Assembly: GCF_006265165.1 (NCBI RefSeq)
Contig: NZ_VDCH01000010.1
Span: 1-64,000 of the forward strand
From: Chlorobaculum thiosulfatiphilum
Lineage (GTDB): Bacteria > Bacteroidota > Chlorobiia > Chlorobiales > Chlorobiaceae
Length of the DNA stretch: 64,000 nucleotides
Reading direction: 5' to 3'
This document shows, piece by piece, positions 30,689 to 39,787 of the stretch (the first letter of the stretch is position 1; every line of letters begins with the position of its first letter). A program made the translations under genes and the position numbers. The notes under the pieces were generated by a model, which saw only the letters and a list, made by a program, of their open reading frames with translations, was not told the origin of the DNA and did no database searches.

Positions 30689-32005
30689 TTATTTCTTGTA
30701 CATGGTGATGGCTTCGCCCTCCAGCCCGATCTCGACGGTGTCGTCCTCGCCAATCTCGCCGGAGAGAATCATCTCCGACAGGTGGTTGGTGATCTGCCGC
30801 TGCATGACGCGCTTGAGCGGGCGCGCGCCGAATGCCGGGTCGAAGCCCGTTTTGGCGAGCCACATGAGCGCGTCGTCCGAGATTTCGAGCGTGATGCGCT
30901 GACGCCTCGCGGTCTCCCTGATCCGGTCGAACTGGATGGTGACGATCTCGCGCAGGTTTTCGCGTGTCAACGGTGTGAAGAGAATCACCTCGTCGATGCG
31001 GTTCAGGAACTCCGGCCTCACCTGCTGCTTGAGGAGCTGGAAGAGTCGCTCCTGCAACCCGGCCATCGCCACGTCGGCATCGCGCCCTTCGAGATGCTCC
31101 ATCTCGCTCTGGATGAGCTGCGCGCCGATGTTGCTCGTCATGATGATGATGGTGTTCTTGAAGTTCACCGTGCGCCCCTTGCTGTCGGTCAGACGCCCGT
31201 CGTCGAGAATCTGGAGCAGGATGTTGAAGACGTCCGGGTGCGCTTTTTCGATTTCGTCGAGCAGCACCACCGAGAAGGGTTTGCGCCTGACCGCCTCGGT
31301 GAGCTGGCCCCCCTCCTCGTAGCCGACGTAGCCGGGAGGCGCGCCAACCAAGCGGCTGACCGTGTGCGACTCCATGTATTCGCTCATGTCGATGCGGATC
31401 AGCGCCTCGTCGTCATTGAAAAGATATTCGGCAAGCGTTCGGGCTAGTTCGGTTTTGCCGACGCCGGTCGGGCCGAGAAAGATGAACGAGCCGATCGGGC
31501 GCTTCTCGTCGCCCATGCCGGCGCGGGAGCGCTTGACGGCGTCGCTGACCGCCCGCACTGCCTCGTCCTGGCCGACCACGCGGTGGTGCAGCTCCGCCTC
31601 GATGCCGAGCAGCTTCTGGCGCTCCGACTGGAGCATCTTGCTGACCGGAATGCCCGTCCAGCGCGAAACGATGTCGGCAATGTCGCCCGCGTCGATCTCC
31701 TCCTTCATGATCAGGTCGCCCGAAGCCTGCCGCGCCTCGATCTTGCGGTTGTTCTCCTCCAGCTCCTTTTCGATTCCGGCGATCTTGCCATAGCGAATCT
31801 CGGCCACCTTGCCGTAGTCGCCGCTGCGTTCAAAATTTTCTGCCTGTACGCGCAGGTCTTCAAGCTCCGATTTGAGGCTGCGCGAAGTTTGTATAAGCTC
31901 CTTCTCGGCATCCCACTGCGCCTTGACGGTCGCCTGCTCCTCCCTGAGGCTGGCGATCTGCTTTTCGATGTCGAGCAGTCTCTGTCTGGTATCCGCGGTA
32001 TTCAT
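30689..32005 (-). CDS. ClpB-type disaggregase fragment: middle domain and second AAA+ module only
   Basis: A 438-residue protein equal to the second half of ClpB. It opens inside the coiled-coil middle domain (residues about 1-110), then carries a complete AAA+ module: Walker A GPTGVGKT, Walker [10 protein letters not shown], pore loop GYVGYEEGG, sensor 1 IMTSNIG, arginine finger [11 protein letters not shown] and sensor 2 GARPLKR. The N-domain, first AAA+ module and first part of the middle domain (about 420 residues in E. coli ClpB) are absent. Nothing resembling them lies upstream: kdsA begins 130 bases away on the other strand. All ATPase motifs are intact, so it may be functional rather than decaying. 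A full-length ClpB may exist elsewhere in the genome. Confidence 0.88.
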   Translation of the reverse strand: MNTADTRQRLLDIEKQIASLREEQATVKAQWDAEKELIQTSRSLKSELEDLRVQAENFERSGDYGKVAEIRYGKIAGIEKELEENNRKIEARQASGDLIMKEEIDAGDIADIVSRWTGIPVSKMLQSERQKLLGIEAELHHRVVGQDEAVRAVSDAVKRSRAGMGDEKRPIGSFIFLGPTGVGKTELARTLAEYLFNDDEALIRIDMSEYMESHTVSRLVGAPPGYVGYEEGGQLTEAVRRKPFSVVLLDEIEKAHPDVFNILLQILDDGRLTDSKGRTVNFKNTIIIMTSNIGAQLIQSEMEHLEGRDADVAMAGLQERLFQLLKQQVRPEFLNRIDEVILFTPLTRENLREIVTIQFDRIRETARRQRITLEISDDALMWLAKTGFDPAFGARPLKRVMQRQITNHLSEMILSGEIGEDDTVEIGLEGEAITMYKK

Positions 32006-32134
32006 AATCACCAATTCTTGTTGAAGAATGAAAAGAGAAATTATTGATTAAATTTAGCGCTTTGACTCTCAGGTCAAAACAAACCGGCCTCGCTCGTTAC
32101 TGCCGTTAACTCTTGTAATCAAACAGGACAAAGG

Positions 32135-32977
32135 ATGCAAAAGTTCTCGATTGGCCCGTTGTCGCTGCCTGGCGAGAAGGGACTGTTCCTCATCGCGGGA
32201 CCTTGCCTCGTCGAAAACCGCCGGATGGCGATAGAGGTTGCCACCGAGCTTGACCGCATCCGAAAGGAAGAGGGTGTGCCGGTCATTTTCAAAGGATCTT
32301 ACCGCAAGGCGAACCGTTCGTCGGCCTCTTCATATACCGGTATCGGCGACCGCGAGGCGCTCGAAATCCTGCGCGAAATCAGGGAAACTTTCGGGATGCC
32401 GGTTCTGACCGACGTTCACGAAACCTCCGAGGTCGAACTTGCCGCCTCGTACGTCGATGTGCTCCAGATTCCCGCGTTCCTGTGCCGCCAGACCGATCTG
32501 ATCGTGGCCGCCGCCTCGACGGGGCTTGCCGTCAACATCAAGAAGGGACAGTTTCTCGCGCCGCAGGACATGGCGTACGCTGCCGAAAAGGCCGCTTCGA
32601 CGGGGAACAAAAAGATCATGCTCACCGAGCGGGGAACCACCTTCGGCTACCACAACCTCGTGGTCGATTTCAGGGGCTTGCCGATCATGGCCGAATCCGG
32701 CTGGCCGGTCATTCTCGACGTCACGCACAGCGTCCAGCTTCCGGGCGCGGGGGCGGGCGTGTCGGGAGGCGACCGCCGGTTCCTCATGCCGCTGGCCCGC
32801 GCCGCCGTGGCCACGGGCGTCGAGGGCCTCTTTTTCGAGGTGCATCCCGATCCGGCGACCGCCATGTCGGACGCTTCGACGCAGGCCCCACTCGCCGAGT
32901 TTGGCGAAATGGTGCGGGAACTGATGCAGCTCCAGCGCTGTATGCAGTCGATCCGGGAAGAATTTCATTCACGTTAA
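32135..32977 (+). CDS. kdsA: 3-deoxy-8-phosphooctulonate (KDO-8-P) synthase
   Basis: KdsA condenses phosphoenolpyruvate with arabinose-5-phosphate to KDO-8-phosphate for lipopolysaccharide. The 280-residue protein has IAGPCLVEN near residue 21, where Cys in place of the E. coli Asn marks the metal-dependent class; KANRSS near 56; [16 protein letters not shown] near 168; and VTHSVQLPG near 199. A ribosome site (AAAGG) directly precedes ATG 32135. The next gene is a KdsC-like HAD protein, the natural pathway partner, but that protein lacks catalytic residues. Confidence 0.96.
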   Translation: MQKFSIGPLSLPGEKGLFLIAGPCLVENRRMAIEVATELDRIRKEEGVPVIFKGSYRKANRSSASSYTGIGDREALEILREIRETFGMPVLTDVHETSEVELAASYVDVLQIPAFLCRQTDLIVAAASTGLAVNIKKGQFLAPQDMAYAAEKAASTGNKKIMLTERGTTFGYHNLVVDFRGLPIMAESGWPVILDVTHSVQLPGAGAGVSGGDRRFLMPLARAAVATGVEGLFFEVHPDPATAMSDASTQAPLAEFGEMVRELMQLQRCMQSIREEFHSR

Positions 32978-33013
32978 CCAGATACACTCTTGAGCTCTTT
33001 CCAGTTTTTCGGC

Positions 33014-33562
33014 ATGCAGCCCTACCAGGCTGACCCCTCTTCACAGATCAGCGCCGCCCTCGACGCCGTCAAGGCGCTGGTCATCTCACTCGACGGAGTC
33101 CTCACCAGCGGCACGATAACCCTCGACGGCGAGGGGCGCGAAATGCCCGGCGTTTACGCCCGCGACCTCGTCGGCATCCGCGAGGCGTTGCGCCTCGGCA
33201 TGAAGGTGGCGGTCATCGCCGGACGGCAGGCCGGGGCCTACCGCCAGATGCTCGAAGCCGCCGGGCCGGTCGATCTCTTCCTCGGCGGCGAGGAGCGGCT
33301 CGAAGCGTACGAAGCGTTCAAAAGCCGCCACGGCTTGCAGGACGACGAGTGCGCCTGCATCGCCGACGATATCGATGATCTGGAATTGCTGAAGAATGCG
33401 GGATTGCCGGTGACGCCGATCAACGGCGCGGAGTTCCTGCGCAACCGCGTCGCCTACATCTCGGTGTTCGAGGGAGGACGAGGCTGCGTACGCGAGATCG
33501 TCGAGATGATCCTCGACCACCAGAACCGCTGGGAGCACAGCGAAAAGCAGGAGCAGGGGTAG
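33014..33562 (+). CDS. KdsC-like HAD protein, catalytic residues replaced
   Basis: A 182-residue protein that aligns along its length with KDO-8-phosphate phosphatase (KdsC) and sits directly after kdsA. Motif I reads ISLDGVLTSG where KdsC has LDVDGVLSDG: the nucleophile Asp is Ser25, while the general-acid Asp27 remains. Motif II reads VIAGRQ with Ala69 instead of Ser/Thr, and the motif III Lys is Arg95. Motif IV acids remain (ADDIDD, 118-122), as does the C-terminal GGRGCVREIVEMIL. HAD phosphatases need the nucleophile, so this protein is probably catalytically dead or changed in function. A TTG at 32990 is an alternative start. Confidence 0.85.
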   Translation: MQPYQADPSSQISAALDAVKALVISLDGVLTSGTITLDGEGREMPGVYARDLVGIREALRLGMKVAVIAGRQAGAYRQMLEAAGPVDLFLGGEERLEAYEAFKSRHGLQDDECACIADDIDDLELLKNAGLPVTPINGAEFLRNRVAYISVFEGGRGCVREIVEMILDHQNRWEHSEKQEQG

Positions 33563-33587
33563 AAGGAATTGGGGGATCGGCGATTTT

Positions 33588-33672
33588 CTTGCAGGGGCAG
33601 GCCTTGCGCCTACCCTGAAGGGTTTTTGATTTCCCATCAAGGGCAACCGCAAGGGTTGCCCCTACAAGGTAG
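33588..33672. repeat. Intergenic hairpin repeat
   Basis: GGGCAACC / GGTTGCCC (33641-33661) forms an 8-bp stem, preceded by the similar GGGGCAGGCCTTGCGCCTACCC and a short AAGGGTTTTT. The motif GGGCAACCGCAAGGGTTGCC is of a type scattered through many bacterial genomes. It lies between the convergent KdsC-like gene and the next gene. Confidence 0.55.
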
Positions 33673-33689
33673 CAACACGCGCCTTTCCC

Positions 33690-35153
33690 TCACCCCTCAC
33701 TTCTTGAACAAACGCAGCAGTCGGCGTTGAGAAACATCGCCATTTTGGCCAGCGACCTGGTGCCGACGACGTTGGTGCCGTGGCCCGGCTCGATATGCAC
33801 GTCGCCGAGGTAGTTCAGGCCGCCATCTTCTTCGAGCGCGCGCTCCAGGGCGTCGAGCTTTCCGAAGAGACTGTAGGCTGCCGATTGCGGCGTCGAGCAC
33901 GAGACCGGCGGATTGTCGAAGCCATGTACCACGTAGCCATCCGGTACCATGTCTTCGTCGGGGTAGTGGTGCCAGTGCGTCATGCCGCAGCCGAACCGCT
34001 CCAAGAGGCCGGGAAAGCGGCTGCCGGGTGCGAGCGCAAGCAGGATGCTCGAGATCATGGCGTTGCCGACGGCGTGGGCGATGATGGTCAGCGTGTCGAA
34101 CGATGGCTTCGAGACGAGGCCCTCCGGCAGTCCGCCCGGCGTGGCCAGCCAGGCGCGTCCGTTTTCATAGCCGATTTCCACCAGATCGTGGCGCGGGTCG
34201 ATGGCCGTTTTCCGGCAACCAGACCTTGTCGTGACGATGCGCACTCCGGGCACCGGCACGAGCAGGCGCTTCCCGGCAATCGTCACCGGCGCGAGGCTCT
34301 GTCCATCCACCGGCGATGCGCTCCCGCCGCCGTCCGTCTCGATTGCAGGCGCGACCTTCACCGGGAGCTGGCGGGCGAAGAAGCCGTAGCTCATGCCGCT
34401 TCGGTCGTCGAGGTAGCGCGAGACGATCTTGCGGCAGAAGCCGTTCCGGTAGGCGAGCGACTCGCGCGAGGTGTGGTTCATGAAGCGCGGGTTTTTCGCC
34501 CAGATGCGTCCGCACTCCACGAAATCAGCGGCGAACTTCAGGAACTCCGGGGCCCCGGTGTCGAGCGAGCCGGGCCGAAGCTCCAGCTCGCCGTCGCGCG
34601 GCGGCACCACCTGCGCGGTGAGCTTCGGAATCAGCGATTCGAGCACGTCGCGCGGCTCCGGCAGCGGCGTGTCGAAGGTGGTGATGCCGCCGTTCATGCT
34701 GCACACCGTCCACGACGTTTCGGTCACGTAGATGAGCAGATGCACCATCTCCCAGGCGAGCTTGCCGACCACCGCGTCGAGTGTCTCCTGCGGCGTCTGG
34801 CCGTTATGCACCGGCGGCGGTTCGTCGTAAACGCCGACGATCAGGTTGTTGTAGAGCGTCGAAACGCGGCTGATCGGCAGCTCCCCGTCCGCGAATCTGC
34901 CCGGCGCGATGAGCGCCGTGCCCGCCTCGACGCGTGACTCTCGCCCGCCCGCCGCCGCCTCGGCCATCGTCACCCCGCACTCCGCGAACGCCTCCCGCAA
35001 CGCCGCGATAAAGCGGTCGAGGCGTGGGTTCTCCTCCTGCGGCGGGCAGAAGGCCACGCGCAACGTCGAAGCCATGGCGCGGGGGGTGAGCGGCGTCGAG
35101 GCGGGAATGCCGAGCAGCCGGTTCAGCCAGAAGGGGGAGAGGTGTCGGGTCAT
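33690..35153 (-). CDS. Conserved-looking protein of unknown function
   Basis: A 487-residue protein I do not recognise. It has no signal peptide and no membrane segment except a mildly hydrophobic stretch (TLTIIAHAVGNAMISSILLALA, about 370). Histidines and acids cluster in GCGMTHWHHYPDEDMVPDG near 405 and in LGDVHIEPGHGTN near 455, and the protein ends in a Cys cluster (CCVCSR); this could be a metal site, but that is inference. The codon use matches the housekeeping neighbours, so it is native. It starts 95 bases from the nadK stop on the same strand, upstream in transcription terms downstream of nadK-tyrA. An internal ATG 78 bases in is a possible start. Confidence 0.65.
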   Translation of the reverse strand: MTRHLSPFWLNRLLGIPASTPLTPRAMASTLRVAFCPPQEENPRLDRFIAALREAFAECGVTMAEAAAGGRESRVEAGTALIAPGRFADGELPISRVSTLYNNLIVGVYDEPPPVHNGQTPQETLDAVVGKLAWEMVHLLIYVTETSWTVCSMNGGITTFDTPLPEPRDVLESLIPKLTAQVVPPRDGELELRPGSLDTGAPEFLKFAADFVECGRIWAKNPRFMNHTSRESLAYRNGFCRKIVSRYLDDRSGMSYGFFARQLPVKVAPAIETDGGGSASPVDGQSLAPVTIAGKRLLVPVPGVRIVTTRSGCRKTAIDPRHDLVEIGYENGRAWLATPGGLPEGLVSKPSFDTLTIIAHAVGNAMISSILLALAPGSRFPGLLERFGCGMTHWHHYPDEDMVPDGYVVHGFDNPPVSCSTPQSAAYSLFGKLDALERALEEDGGLNYLGDVHIEPGHGTNVVGTRSLAKMAMFLNADCCVCSRSEG

Positions 35154-35207
35154 GGAAAAGGGTAACTCGTTCGTTGGACGATAATTAGAGGGTATCGACG
35201 GCGGCGG

Positions 35208-36059
35208 TCACTCTCCCGTGGGATGTTCGTGACTCCAGAGCAGCTTTTTGCGAAGAATTTCGCAGTAGTTTCTTTTTTCGTTGGCCACCAGATTGATGTG
35301 ATACGGCGACTTTTTCACCGTGACCACCTCGCCCGGAACGAGCAATTTCTTCTGGATGCCATCCATTTTCAACGGAAATTCCCCGGATTGCGAATCGACC
35401 GAAACCTTGACCGTCTTGTCGTCGCTGATGACGATCGGTCTGACCGTCAGCATGTGCGGGCAGATCGGGGTGATGACGAAGACGTTCGACTTTGGCGCGA
35501 TGATCGGGCCGCCCGCCGAGAGCGAGTAGGCCGTCGAGCCGGTCGAGGTGGCGATGATGATGCCGTCGGCGCGGTATGAGCCGAGCATTTCGTCGTCGAG
35601 CAAGATGGTGAAGGCCGGCAGACGCCGTGACGCGGAGCCTTTTTCGATGATCACGTCGTTGAGCGAGGTCAGCAGTTCGCCCGATTCCAGCGTGGCTTCG
35701 AGCTGCGAGCGCGTGTGGATCGAGTAGTTGCCGCTCACCAGATGATCCATGGCCGTCCACATTTCGTCCGGGCTGAACTCGGTCAGAAAGCCGAGGTCGC
35801 CCACATTGATGCCCACCACCGGCTTGGAGCGCGAATAGTGCGAGGCGAGCAGCAGTGTGCCGTCGCCGCCGAGCGCGACGAAGGCGTCGCAGTGCTGGCT
35901 GAGATCCGACTTCTCTTCCCACTTTCCGCAATCGAGCGCCTTGGCCGACTGGGGATCGAAAGCGTAGTCGATCGAGTGCGCCTCCATCCAGGTGGTCAGT
36001 TCGCGGGCCAGCTCCAGCGCTTTGTCTCTGGTGATGTTCACGAAAATGGCGAACTTCAT
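35208..36059 (-). CDS. nadK: NAD kinase
   Basis: NadK phosphorylates NAD to NADP. The 283-residue protein has the signature [12 protein letters not shown] near residue 62, [13 protein letters not shown] near 83, and [19 protein letters not shown] near 170, the three binding motifs of the family. The ATG overlaps the stop of tyrA by four bases (ATGA), so the genes are translationally coupled. Confidence 0.96.
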   Translation of the reverse strand: MKFAIFVNITRDKALELARELTTWMEAHSIDYAFDPQSAKALDCGKWEEKSDLSQHCDAFVALGGDGTLLLASHYSRSKPVVGINVGDLGFLTEFSPDEMWTAMDHLVSGNYSIHTRSQLEATLESGELLTSLNDVIIEKGSASRRLPAFTILLDDEMLGSYRADGIIIATSTGSTAYSLSAGGPIIAPKSNVFVITPICPHMLTVRPIVISDDKTVKVSVDSQSGEFPLKMDGIQKKLLVPGEVVTVKKSPYHINLVANEKRNYCEILRKKLLWSHEHPTGE

Positions 36060-36922
36060 GGGCGGCTCCTCTCCTGAAGGCGTTGATAGAGATCATTCGC
36101 TTCGCGGAATCGCATGTCGAGGCGCTGGACGTTTCCGCCGCGCACCTCCTTGGCGACGTCGGCCAGCAGCGCGGAAAACGCCTCCAGCTCATCGGCGATG
36201 TTGTTGCGATTCGTTTCGACGATGTCGCGCCAGACCGCCCAGGGACTGCCCGCCAGCCGGGTCATCGAGGCGAATCCGGGGCCGCCCCACGTGACGTTCT
36301 CGCGGCAATGCTCCATCAGCGCGGTCGAAACGATTTGCGGCAAGTGGCTGATGTTGGCGTACACCCGGTCATGCTCTTCGGGACTCATGAAGAGCGGCGT
36401 GCATCCGGCGTCGCGGAGCAGCCCGGCCAGTTCGGCGGCGCGGGCGGTTTCGGGGTTGGTGCAATCGGCGCAGAGAATCACGAGCCGCCCGTCGAGCAGC
36501 TCCGGCGATGCCGCGCGGTAGCCCTGCTGTTCGCGCCCGGCGATGGGGTGCATCCCGATGAATTCGATGCCAAGCTCCCTCGCTCTCGTGGCGATTTCCG
36601 CCTTGGTGCTCGAAACGTCGCTCACCACCGCGTCCTTGCGGATATGCCGCTTCACCTCGTCGAGCAGGGCGATGTTGGTGACGACCGGCGCGCAAAGCAC
36701 CACCAGATCGGCGTCGTAGAGCTTCGCCGGATTCGGCTCGAAGCGGTCGAGACCGCACTCGCCGGTGATCGCCGCGATGTCTTCGGCGTCGAAGCACGGA
36801 TCGAAGCCGATCATCCCGATCTTCCGCCCGGTCGCTTCGGCGGCGCGTTTGAGCGCCTGCATCAGCGACGCGCCGATCAGCCCGAGTCCGACGAACGAAA
36901 TGGTGTGGATGCCCTGCTGCAT
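36056..36922 (-). CDS. tyrA: Prephenate dehydrogenase
   Basis: TyrA oxidatively decarboxylates prephenate to 4-hydroxyphenylpyruvate for tyrosine. The 288-residue protein has the Rossmann motif [14 protein letters not shown] at residues 7-20, the D-V-S-S-T-K segment near 104, the conserved [15 protein letters not shown] near 125 with the catalytic His, and [11 protein letters not shown] near 195. It lacks fused chorismate mutase and a C-terminal ACT domain. ATG 36922 is preferred because the upstream part of the open frame overlaps pyrE. It overlaps nadK by four bases. Confidence 0.95.
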   Translation of the reverse strand: MQQGIHTISFVGLGLIGASLMQALKRAAEATGRKIGMIGFDPCFDAEDIAAITGECGLDRFEPNPAKLYDADLVVLCAPVVTNIALLDEVKRHIRKDAVVSDVSSTKAEIATRARELGIEFIGMHPIAGREQQGYRAASPELLDGRLVILCADCTNPETARAAELAGLLRDAGCTPLFMSPEEHDRVYANISHLPQIVSTALMEHCRENVTWGGPGFASMTRLAGSPWAVWRDIVETNRNNIADELEAFSALLADVAKEVRGGNVQRLDMRFREANDLYQRLQERSRP

Positions 36923-36930
36923 CTGCCTGT

Positions 36931-37512
36931 TCAGCCCTGGGGATTGGTGCGGCTGCCCGGCGCGTAGATCGGGACGCCCTCCTTGCAGAGCGGGCACTCC
37001 TCCGGCGCGTAGCTGACCACCTCCATCGTGAGCAGCGAGAACTGGCGCTCGGCCAGCCGCACCTTGCCGTTGCTGCGGTCAACCACCGAGGCGACGCCCG
37101 CCACCGTGGCTCCGGCGGCATTGACCAGCTCGATCACCTCCGCCACGGAGCCGCCGGTGGTGATGACATCCTCGACCACCAGCACCTGTTCGGAGGGGTC
37201 GATGGAGAAGCCACGCCGGATCATCATGGTTCCGTCCTTGCGCTCGGCGAAGATGGTCTTGACGCCGAGCTGCCGCCCGACCTCCGTGCCGACGACGATG
37301 CCGCCGATGGCGGGCGAAATGACCGTCGTGACGCCGCTCTCCTTGAAAAATCCAGCGATTTCACCGCAGATCGCCGAAAGGTATTCCGGGTATTGGAGCA
37401 CCTTGGCGCACTGGAAGTAGGAGTTGCTGTGGCGGCCTGAAGTGAGTCGGAAATGGCCATCGAGCAAAGCGCCGCTCGACTTGAACATCGCGAGAGTTTC
37501 TGAGTTGGTCAT
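36931..37512 (-). CDS. pyrE: Orotate phosphoribosyltransferase
   Basis: PyrE joins orotate and PRPP to orotidine-5'-phosphate in pyrimidine synthesis. The 193-residue protein has [18 protein letters not shown] near residue 21, [15 protein letters not shown] near 88 and the PRPP motif [13 protein letters not shown] near 110. A Cys-x-x-Cys near the C-terminus (ECPLCKEG) is typical of the archaeal/thermophile-like branch. It ends eight bases before the tyrA start, so pyrE-tyrA-nadK form one operon. Confidence 0.96.
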   Translation of the reverse strand: MTNSETLAMFKSSGALLDGHFRLTSGRHSNSYFQCAKVLQYPEYLSAICGEIAGFFKESGVTTVISPAIGGIVVGTEVGRQLGVKTIFAERKDGTMMIRRGFSIDPSEQVLVVEDVITTGGSVAEVIELVNAAGATVAGVASVVDRSNGKVRLAERQFSLLTMEVVSYAPEECPLCKEGVPIYAPGSRTNPQG

Positions 37513-37618
37513 GGAGGAAAAACGGTCGTTTATGCAATGAGAAGGACAACCTGTAAAGATACAGAAGCCCCTGCGAAATGCTAAACCTAAAATCCTGCGG
37601 TATGCGGCGCGGGTGCGT

Positions 37619-38044
37619 TCAGTGACGGCTGTCGAGGTATCCTTGCAGGATAAGGCAGGCCGCGGCGGTGTCGAGCCGCCCCTTCTCGTTGCGCTTCTTG
37701 CGGCTGCTTCCCGAAGCGGCGAGCAGTTTCATGGCCGTCCGCGAAGAGCGGTGCTCGTCGAAGGTCTCCACCGGAATGCCGGGGAATGCCTCCCGAAGCT
37801 CCGCGACGAACCGGTCGATCACGCCAGTCATGCGGTTCTCGCCGCCCGTGTCGCTCAACGGATAGCCGACCACGAACATCTCGATCCCCTCCTCGTCACG
37901 CACCCTCGAGAGCACGTTGAAAAGCCCCGCCATATCGAACGTGCCCATCGGCTGCGCAAACATCCGCAAAGGATCGCTCACCGCCACCCCTATCCGCTTG
38001 GCGCCAAAGTCAATTCCGATAATGCGCTTGTGGGTGGGTGGCAT
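37619..38044 (-). CDS. ruvX: YqgF/RuvX-type nuclease
   Basis: A 141-residue RNase H-fold protein of the YqgF family, named for Holliday-junction resolution and active in pre-16S rRNA 5' processing in E. coli. Motifs: [17 protein letters not shown] at residues 9-25 with the first catalytic Asp, [15 protein letters not shown] near 60, [10 protein letters not shown] near 95 and [16 protein letters not shown] at the C-terminus with the last Asp. Length is normal. A long hairpin lies 60 bases upstream of its start. Confidence 0.93.
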   Translation of the reverse strand: MPPTHKRIIGIDFGAKRIGVAVSDPLRMFAQPMGTFDMAGLFNVLSRVRDEEGIEMFVVGYPLSDTGGENRMTGVIDRFVAELREAFPGIPVETFDEHRSSRTAMKLLAASGSSRKKRNEKGRLDTAAACLILQGYLDSRH

Positions 38045-38105
38045 GGCGAATGGCTGTTGAACGTTGATGCTTGGGAAACACCGTTAAAAGTAAGCAAAAA
38101 GAACG

Positions 38106-38152
38106 GATCGCCTGATCCGTCGCATCCGTCGCATCCGTCGGATCAGGCGATC
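38106..38152 (-). terminator. 14-bp hairpin with 9-base repeat units in the loop
   Basis: GATCGCCTGATCCG (38106-38119) pairs perfectly with CGGATCAGGCGATC (38139-38152); the 19-base loop contains CATCCGTCG units of nine bases. On the minus strand the stem is followed by CGTTCTTTTTG, so it can end the transcript of the pRiA4b-like gene. It belongs to the 9-base-period repeat family. Confidence 0.7.
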
Positions 38153-38168
38153 AAGGGAACGTGCTCAA

Positions 38169-38819
38169 TCACAGATTTTCCAGTAGCTTTTTCAGGCGTT
38201 TGGCCGGGTTGGTGAATTTTATCTTTTCGATGTCGAATCTTGCCGGATCGAAGGGCTGGCCGTTTTGGCTGCTTTCGCTGAGCCATTCGACAATATCCTC
38301 GTGCTCTTCGGACTCCGGGTTCGAGAGCGCTTCGAGGAGGTCGGCGTAACCGCCGGGGCCGCCGCAGTCTTCGGGTGGGGCGGCCCGCCTTCCGTCGATG
38401 CAGCGGGGCAGCTTCAGCCCTTTTTCACGCAGCAGGACGCCTTCGAGCAGCACCTCGTGCAGCCAGTTGTCTCCGAAATCATAGACATAGTACATCTTGT
38501 CGCCCGGCCGCCGGAAGTGTTCGCTGATGTTGACCTTCCAGCATGGAACGAGGTCCGGGTTGATCATCTCCTCGTTATCGAACGGAATGCCGAACCGTAC
38601 GCTCTGGCCCGCGGGCCTTTGTTCGTGCCGGAACTCGTGCAGGTGATAATCAAGCCACCCCATGGCGTCCTGGATGGCGGCGTGAAGATCCCAGAAGGTG
38701 TACTCTTCGGGAACCTGTATGACCCGCCAGACTGGGGCGTCGGTCATTAGAAGCGTTATCCGGAACTGCAAGAAAACTTTCGACTTTGGCTGGATTATGG
38801 CGAATTTCAGATGCTGCAT
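38169..38819 (-). CDS. pRiA4b ORF-3-like family protein
   Basis: A 216-residue protein of the pRiA4b ORF-3/TnpR-like family, common on plasmids and mobile elements but also chromosomal; its biochemical role is not established. Family marks: LQFRITLLMTDAPVWRVIQVPEEYTFWDLHAAIQDAMGW-type N-terminus (near 20-55), DKMYYVYDFGDNWLHEVLLE near 105 and CIDGRRAAPPEDCGGPGGYADLLEAL near 135. ATG 38819 is chosen because upstream codons are not family-like; the start is not certain. No transposase is nearby, so it is listed as a chromosomal gene. Confidence 0.85.
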   Translation of the reverse strand: MQHLKFAIIQPKSKVFLQFRITLLMTDAPVWRVIQVPEEYTFWDLHAAIQDAMGWLDYHLHEFRHEQRPAGQSVRFGIPFDNEEMINPDLVPCWKVNISEHFRRPGDKMYYVYDFGDNWLHEVLLEGVLLREKGLKLPRCIDGRRAAPPEDCGGPGGYADLLEALSNPESEEHEDIVEWLSESSQNGQPFDPARFDIEKIKFTNPAKRLKKLLENL

Positions 38820-38947
38820 GGCGAGGGTGACGAATTGAGACGCATAGAGAAAAACTGTACGGCCCGGTATGTTCAAAAAAAGAAAAACCGGGCCGACGAG
38901 GAACTCTTATGGTGTTGCCAGTGTAATTACTGAAGTTTCAAACTGTT

Positions 38948-39124
38948 TTACGCTTCTGCGTTTTTCCGGCGCTGCTCCTGCGAGATCATTACGAGAGCGG
39001 CCACCACGCCAGGTATCCAGCCCCAGAGTGTGAGAATGCCGGTAAGCATGATGGTGCCAGCTTCTTTGTTCATGACGGCTGCGGGCGGCAGGATGAATGC
39101 CAGGATCAGGCGGCGAATATCCAT
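38948..39124 (-). CDS. Pmp3/YqaE-type small membrane protein
   Basis: A 58-residue proteolipid of the UPF0057 (Pmp3/YqaE) family. Two membrane helices are visible: ILAFILPPAAVM (residues 7-18) and a segment from ILTLWGWIPGVVAALVMIS (about 31-49), joined by a short loop containing NKEAG. The PPAAV and GWIPGVVAAL blocks are typical. Family members affect membrane potential and salt tolerance in yeast; the bacterial role is unclear. ATG 39124 is preferred over upstream frames by family length. Confidence 0.85.
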   Translation of the reverse strand: MDIRRLILAFILPPAAVMNKEAGTIMLTGILTLWGWIPGVVAALVMISQEQRRKNAEA

Positions 39125-39353
39125 GATGATCTCCAGGTTTGAGGTTGTGCTTGATGACATGAAATTTACGATTTGAAGCGACAACAAACAATGGCAAAGC
39201 CGCTGGACAGACCTTTCGCGCCATTCTGATTTCGGTGTGGCCTCAAAACACCATCTTGCTTTTTACGGGCGAAATTGTTAACTACAAGTCCTTGTCGAAA
39301 ACGCCCCAAAGCTGTTTACTGCTCAAGGTTTTGTAAACTAAACGTATACCAAC

Positions 39354-39659
39354 TTGTACAATAAGATTCATCCTGACGTGGTCCTGGATGAGGCTGACGA
39401 GGCTCTCGACGAGCCTAACTTTAATAATTTCAATACGTCGCCGGACCCACCAAGTCCTTATGCCGACCTCGAAAAAAAGTATCGTAAGAACAAATTCAAC
39501 AAGACCCGCAATTCCACCTCCCCCGGTCTTTACGGTACTCACGGGCTTGCCCCGGTCAACGGAACCAAGCCTGCTGGCAAGAAATTTCAGAAGAAGAAAA
39601 GCAAGAGTGCCGTTGCGCCAAAACCATTCAGGGCGCCGAACGGAAACAAGAGCGCCTGA
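39354..39659 (+). CDS. Small disordered, lysine- and asparagine-rich protein
   Basis: A 101-codon frame with no ATG: the only plausible start is TTG 39354, 15 bases after an in-frame stop. The product has an acidic start (VVLDEADEALDEPNF), a Pro-rich middle and a strongly basic tail (KKFQKKKSKSAVAPK), so it is probably unstructured, perhaps nucleic-acid binding. Codon third positions look coding. I recognise no family. No ribosome site is visible, and a weaker frame runs on the other strand, so existence is uncertain. Confidence 0.45.
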   Translation: MYNKIHPDVVLDEADEALDEPNFNNFNTSPDPPSPYADLEKKYRKNKFNKTRNSTSPGLYGTHGLAPVNGTKPAGKKFQKKKSKSAVAPKPFRAPNGNKSA

Positions 39660-39787
39660 GCTGCCAGAGCAGACCTGTCAGGAGTGATCTTGATGGATCG
39701 CCTGAAAGGGTGCGCTTTTTCCGGATCATCCAAACCTGAAACTGATGATGGTTCTGTTTGGCCTGCGATGTTCATCAATTCGTCCAT

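Noticed and set aside
32006-32134. A hidden first half of ClpB upstream of the truncated gene
   Set aside because: Only 129 bases separate it from kdsA on the other strand; no frame in either orientation shows N-domain or first AAA+ motifs.
38169-38819. Mobile element carrying the pRiA4b-like gene
   Set aside because: The family is often on plasmids, but no transposase, integrase or flanking repeats were seen and the neighbours are housekeeping genes.
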